Positions 60,387 to 64,000 of a stretch of 64,000 bases of DNA are shown piece by piece. The first letter of the stretch is position 1, and the number at the start of each line of letters is the position of its first letter. Origin of the DNA: Candida dubliniensis CD36 (taxonomy: Eukaryota > Ascomycota > Pichiomycetes > Serinales > Debaryomycetaceae); assembly GCF_000026945.1 (NCBI RefSeq), contig NC_012860.1, positions 1,240,001 to 1,304,000 of the forward strand, given 5' to 3'. A model generated the notes under the pieces. The model worked only from the letters and a program-made list of their open reading frames with translations, was not told the origin of the DNA and did not search any database. Position numbers and translations under genes: made by a program.

Positions 60387-62042
60387 ATGTCTGTTTCTTC
60401 TCCCCCTTCTCCCGATATTAAGAAAACTTTTGAAGTTGAAGTCGACGCAGCTTCTTTCCATAGTGATTCTATTGATTTCACCAAAGAAGATGAACAAGAT
60501 GCTGAATCTATTTTCCATAATGAAAAACAATTATCTGAAGGGTTAAATACCAGATTAATTGGTATGATTAGTTTGGTAGGAGTTTTTGGAACAGGGTTAT
60601 TTTTAAGTTCTGGTGGTACATTAGCTACAGCTGGTCCTGTGGGGATGATTCTTGCCTTTGTTCTTGTGGGAATCGTTGTTGCTGCTAATCAAATTAGTAC
60701 TTTAGAAGTTGCATGTTTAATGCCAGTTACTGGATCAAACATTAGACATATTGAACATTTTGTTGATAAAAGTTTTGGGTTTGCCTTAGGATATGTCAAT
60801 GTTTATTCTGCTATTATTCCTAGTGAATTAGCTGCCACTAGTGTTGTTGTTTCATATTGGACAAATATTAACCCTGCAGTATTTATTACAATTTTTGGGG
60901 TAGTGATTATTGCTGTTAATTCATATAAAGTTAAATGGTATGGAGAAGTTGAATTTTTCTTTGGATTTTTAAAAGTTCTTTTAATTTTAGGATTAGTAAT
61001 AGTTGGATTGGTTATTGATTTGGGTGGTGCTCCTAATCATGATCGTCTTGGATTCCGGTATTGGAAAAATCCAGGTCCATTTGCTGAACGGTTTGTCACT
61101 GGATCTACGGGTAAATTTTTAGCTTTTTGGAAATGTGTTTCATCAGTGGTTTATAGTTTTGGTGGAGTTAATCTGGTACCACTTCTTGCTGGAGAAACCA
61201 AAAACCCTCGTAGTTCCATTTATCGTGCCCTGAAAAGAATTTTGGTTAGAGTTTTGATTCTTTATTTTTTGGCAGTTTTCATCCTTTCATTGATTGTTCC
61301 TTATAATGATAAATCAATTGCTTCCCCCACAGGGAATGCTGCTGGATCGGCTTGGGTTATTGCTGTACAAAGATCAGGGATTAAAGTATTACCTCATATT
61401 ATAAATGCTATTGTGTTAACTTCAGCATTATCGGCAGCTAATTTAGGTCTTATCCATGCCAGTCGTTCATTATTTGGATTAGCATCGAATGGACAAGCAC
61501 CAAAAATATTCTTGAAAACTAATAAACATGGTCTTCCTTGGGTTGGAGTTGCGTTTGCTGCTCTATTTTTACCATTAGCTTATTTGTCGGTTAGTTCAGG
61601 TACAGCCGAAGTTTTCAGTTGGTTCCAGAGTATTACTGCATCCAATCTTTTGGTCAATTGGAGTGTATTTGCTCTTGATCACATAGCATTACATCGGGCA
61701 CTCAAAGCTCAAGGTTATAGTAGAGAAAACTTGCCTTATAAAATCCGTGGAGGACAATTTGCTGGTCCGATATCATTATTTTTCTCAGTATTATTCTTAC
61801 TTACAGGTGGATTTGCAGTATTCATCAAAGGTCATTGGAAATTTGCCAATTTTTTCAGTTCGTATTTTGTTATCCCATTATTTTTTGGGTTATACGGGTT
61901 TAGTAAACTTTTCTTCAAAACCGAATATGTGAAGCCATCAGAAGTTAAGTTGAAACCACTTTTCTATGATGTTGTTAATAGACCAGAACCTCCAATAAAG
62001 AAATTGAAAGGTTGGGAAAAGATTAGTTTGTTATGGGGATGA
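60387..62042 (+). CDS. Amino-acid permease, fungal YAT/APC family
   Basis: A 551-residue transporter. The cytosolic N-terminus is acidic (SIDFTKEDEQDAESIFHNE). About twelve hydrophobic segments follow, starting NTRLIGMISLVGVFGTGLFLSSGGTLATAGPVG (about 54-86), the APC TM1 signature with the unwound G-x-G substrate site. VACLMPVTGSNIRHIEHFVDKSFGFALGY and the external DLGGAPNHDRLGFRYWKNPGPF are typical fungal permease segments, as is VYSFGGVNLVPLLAGETKNPR (about 252-272). It belongs to the group of Gap1, Dip5 and Put4 relatives. Substrate cannot be told from sequence, and the extracellular loop pattern is nearest to proline/dicarboxylic-type permeases. The N-terminal lysines near residues 10, 35 and 49 would be candidate ubiquitination sites (inference). 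Confidence 0.86.
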   Translation: MSVSSPPSPDIKKTFEVEVDAASFHSDSIDFTKEDEQDAESIFHNEKQLSEGLNTRLIGMISLVGVFGTGLFLSSGGTLATAGPVGMILAFVLVGIVVAANQISTLEVACLMPVTGSNIRHIEHFVDKSFGFALGYVNVYSAIIPSELAATSVVVSYWTNINPAVFITIFGVVIIAVNSYKVKWYGEVEFFFGFLKVLLILGLVIVGLVIDLGGAPNHDRLGFRYWKNPGPFAERFVTGSTGKFLAFWKCVSSVVYSFGGVNLVPLLAGETKNPRSSIYRALKRILVRVLILYFLAVFILSLIVPYNDKSIASPTGNAAGSAWVIAVQRSGIKVLPHIINAIVLTSALSAANLGLIHASRSLFGLASNGQAPKIFLKTNKHGLPWVGVAFAALFLPLAYLSVSSGTAEVFSWFQSITASNLLVNWSVFALDHIALHRALKAQGYSRENLPYKIRGGQFAGPISLFFSVLFLLTGGFAVFIKGHWKFANFFSSYFVIPLFFGLYGFSKLFFKTEYVKPSEVKLKPLFYDVVNRPEPPIKKLKGWEKISLLWG

Positions 62043-62484
62043 TATATGTACGTTAACAAGGATTTTTCAATAGGCATTTATTGTAAGTAGTTTGTAATAA
62101 TAATATTCTTCGTCAGAGGCAATGTCGTATTGAGTGTAAGACACTTCAACGAACAAGGCAGTAACAAAGAGTTGATTTTTGACAGTGATAGGGGACAAGG
62201 CGTGCGCATAGAAAGTCATTGTGGTATTTCTATTTTTAGTGAGAATGCAAATACACACATACAATTAGAAAGAAAGAAAAATTTCTGTTTAATGATTTGG
62301 TAATGATTACACGACCCTCTTATTTTGATTTCCGTTTCCATCAAAAGGAGTTTCAGAAAATCTTTTTCCTCTATTGTGTTACACTTTTTCTTTTCTTTTT
62401 TTTTTTTTTTTACCAACAGACATCAAGAGTTAATCTACCATTTGATATAACCAAGATCACCTCACCCTATCACACTCGTTAATC
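62043..62484. other. Intergenic region upstream of CHS7
   Basis: A 442-base region with a T tract (62398-62412) near the CHS7 start. Small ORFs on both strands are run-driven and not called. Confidence 0.6.
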
Positions 62485-63417
62485 ATGTCATTTGGGTCTT
62501 TCGATCATATATGTAATAAAACAGCTTTACCCTTATGTTCAGTTGTTGGTGCTGTTAACCAATCAGCTTTTTTCCAACGAGGTATAGTCCCTGACTGTTA
62601 TGCCCGATCAGTTGAATTAGCCAACACCATGATTTTCCAAATTGGTAATGCTTTTGTTCATTTTGGGGGATTAATCATTTTATTAATTATTATATTCAAT
62701 GTTAGAGCCAAATATACTGCCATTGGTCGTAAAGAAATGTTATTTTTTTTATATTTGGCAATTGGATTAATTGTTAGTAGTTTGATTGTTGATTGTGGTG
62801 TTAGTCCTCCAAGTAGTACTAGTTATGCTTATTTTGTTGCTGTACAAATAGGGTTTGCTAGTGCTCTTTGCATTTGTTTATTATACAATGGATTCCTATG
62901 TTTCCAATTTTGGGAAGATGGTACTAGTAGATCTATGTGGATTTTAAGACTGGGATGTTTTGCATGGTTTGCTGTCAATTTTATTGTTTGTATTATTACT
63001 TTTAAACATTGGGATACAGCATTGGATTATAGGAAAACTACAACTTTATTTATCTTTGCTTATGTTTTGAATGCCATTATATTGGCGGTTTACGTTGTAT
63101 CACAAATAGTATTGGTTGTTTTCGCATTAGAATCATATTGGCCATTGGGGGCTATATTATTGGGAGTGTTCTTTTTCGTTGCTGGCCAAGTATTGACATA
63201 TGTGTTCAGTGATAAAATATGTCGTGGAGCCTCTCATTATGTCGATGGATTATTCTTTGGAAGTGCATGTAATGTCTTTACTTTTATGATGATCTACAAA
63301 TTCTGGGATATGATTACAAGTGATGATTTAGAATTCTCAGTGGCTAATGTCGAACAACCAATAAATGAATTTGGCGTTGGAGCTGATGATGAAAAGAGAT
63401 CAAGTATGTTTTTCTAG
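62485..63417 (+). CDS. CHS7: Chs7, chitin synthase III ER-export chaperone
   Basis: A 310-residue polytopic ER protein. MSFGSFDHICNKTALPLCSVVG and QRGIVPDCYARSVELANTMIFQIGN are the conserved Chs7 N-terminus, with NKT as a sequon. About seven transmembrane helices follow (near 50-70, 85-103, 117-137, 152-172, 187-213, 217-240 and 255-272), with KYTAIGRKEMLFFLYL and YVDGLFFGSACNVFTFMMIYKFWD as family blocks. Chs7 is the dedicated chaperone that lets Chs3 leave the ER and stays with it at the bud neck, controlling chitin synthase III. Length fits yeast Chs7 (316). The cytosolic tail is acidic and ends RSSMFF. Confidence 0.93.
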   Translation: MSFGSFDHICNKTALPLCSVVGAVNQSAFFQRGIVPDCYARSVELANTMIFQIGNAFVHFGGLIILLIIIFNVRAKYTAIGRKEMLFFLYLAIGLIVSSLIVDCGVSPPSSTSYAYFVAVQIGFASALCICLLYNGFLCFQFWEDGTSRSMWILRLGCFAWFAVNFIVCIITFKHWDTALDYRKTTTLFIFAYVLNAIILAVYVVSQIVLVVFALESYWPLGAILLGVFFFVAGQVLTYVFSDKICRGASHYVDGLFFGSACNVFTFMMIYKFWDMITSDDLEFSVANVEQPINEFGVGADDEKRSSMFF

Positions 63418-64000
63418 AACATAAAAGGAATAGGTTAAAAGGTAATTTGATACACATTTAAAAATAAAAAAAAAATGGTTTTAAGGTATATATTTATAAG
63501 TTTGTTTTGTTTGTTTTATATAATTATTTGAATAACAACGACAAGAATCAATTTGAATATTTGATCAGCTTCACCACCAGTAGTAGTTGGGTTTTACTCT
63601 TATGATAAGGCTAACATTCTTCATATTACTTGGTTTTCGTCGTCTAAAAAATACAAAGAAAAATGTTACTCAAAGACAGAAAATAACGTTTTACGTTTTT
63701 CAAAATATGATGGCGCATTTTGTTACTCTCTATAAATTGGTGTTTCTATTGTTTTCATAAATAATAGAACTCGAATCTGAAACCATATCCTACGACTACA
63801 ACTACTAGTCCTATTAGTTCTTAAAACCTAACAATCAAGTAGGCAGCACATAATTAAAAAGAACTTGTGCGTGTGATTTGTGAGAAAATCAAATATTTTT
63901 TTTTTTTAACTCGCAAGCAAGAAGGATCCCACTTGAACGACAAATCTACAACACAACAACAACAGCAACAACATCAACATCAGATTCAACCTAAAGTAAA
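63418..64000. other. Right-edge intergenic region
   Basis: 583 bases with A/T tracts, then CAA-type repeats (63951-63975) of the kind often seen in 5' leaders, so a plus-strand gene may begin just beyond the window. No gene is seen inside. Confidence 0.55.

Noticed and set aside
1..64000. tRNA, rRNA, LTR or transposon sequences
   Set aside because: By eye I found no B-box-like GGTTCGANTCC with an acceptor stem, no TG...CA terminal repeats and no transposase or reverse-transcriptase frames. A tRNAscan and a repeat search would be decisive.

Overview
The window looks like nuclear chromosomal DNA from a yeast of the Candida albicans / C. dubliniensis group. It is AT-rich, has almost no introns, long intergenic regions, many homopolymer and trinucleotide tracts, and genes typical of that group: a carboxypeptidase Y, four pirins in a cluster, an SPX phosphate transporter, GPI-type wall proteins and CHS7. 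The gene order fits what I recall of the C. albicans PGA26-PRC3-PRN1-PHO87-PGA45-CHS7 block; I could not check this. In this group CTG codons are read as serine, so residues quoted as Leu at CTG codons would be Ser.

Region by region. 1-5.0 kb: the 5' part of a JmjN (Ecm5/JARID-like) gene running off the left edge, a small GPI wall protein (PGA26-like) and a carboxypeptidase Y (PRC3-like), all on the minus strand. 5.8-10.7 kb: a dense housekeeping block of RSC9, COX14, RTF2, GIM5 and RAD10. 11.2-12.2 kb: a Tmt1/Crg1-type methyltransferase interrupted by one in-frame TGA. 12.6-20 kb: four pirin paralogues on the plus strand, interrupted by POL32. 21-24 kb: a secreted Kex2-type proprotein with a polybasic tail. 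24-39 kb: a serine-rich membrane protein, SIP5, a degenerate MDR-fold protein and DUG2. 41.6-50 kb: PHO87 and two divergently transcribed secreted paralogues. 51.7-55.4 kb: a decayed and an intact copy of a PGA45-like wall protein, in tandem. 55.8-63.4 kb: LSB6, a ketopantoate-reductase-like gene, an amino-acid permease and CHS7.

Main points. The first pirin has an in-frame hydrophobic leader and ends in KDEL, so it may be an ER-lumen pirin. TATA-to-ATG spacing in its paralogues supports use of the upstream ATG. A second pirin ends in SKI, a possible peroxisomal signal. All four pirin promoters carry TTACTAA/TTAGTAA (Yap1/Cap1-type) cores, and CGGAAATA recurs in the intergenic DNA of the first three. 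These genes may therefore form an oxidative-stress-responsive paralogue set split between compartments. Other promoter sites fit their genes: an MCB element at POL32, Cbf1-type boxes upstream of DUG2, and a Pho4-type palindrome upstream of PHO87. The PGA45-like duplicate has lost both its ATG (now CTG) and its TATA box.

I found no transposon, LTR, tRNA, rRNA or CRISPR array.
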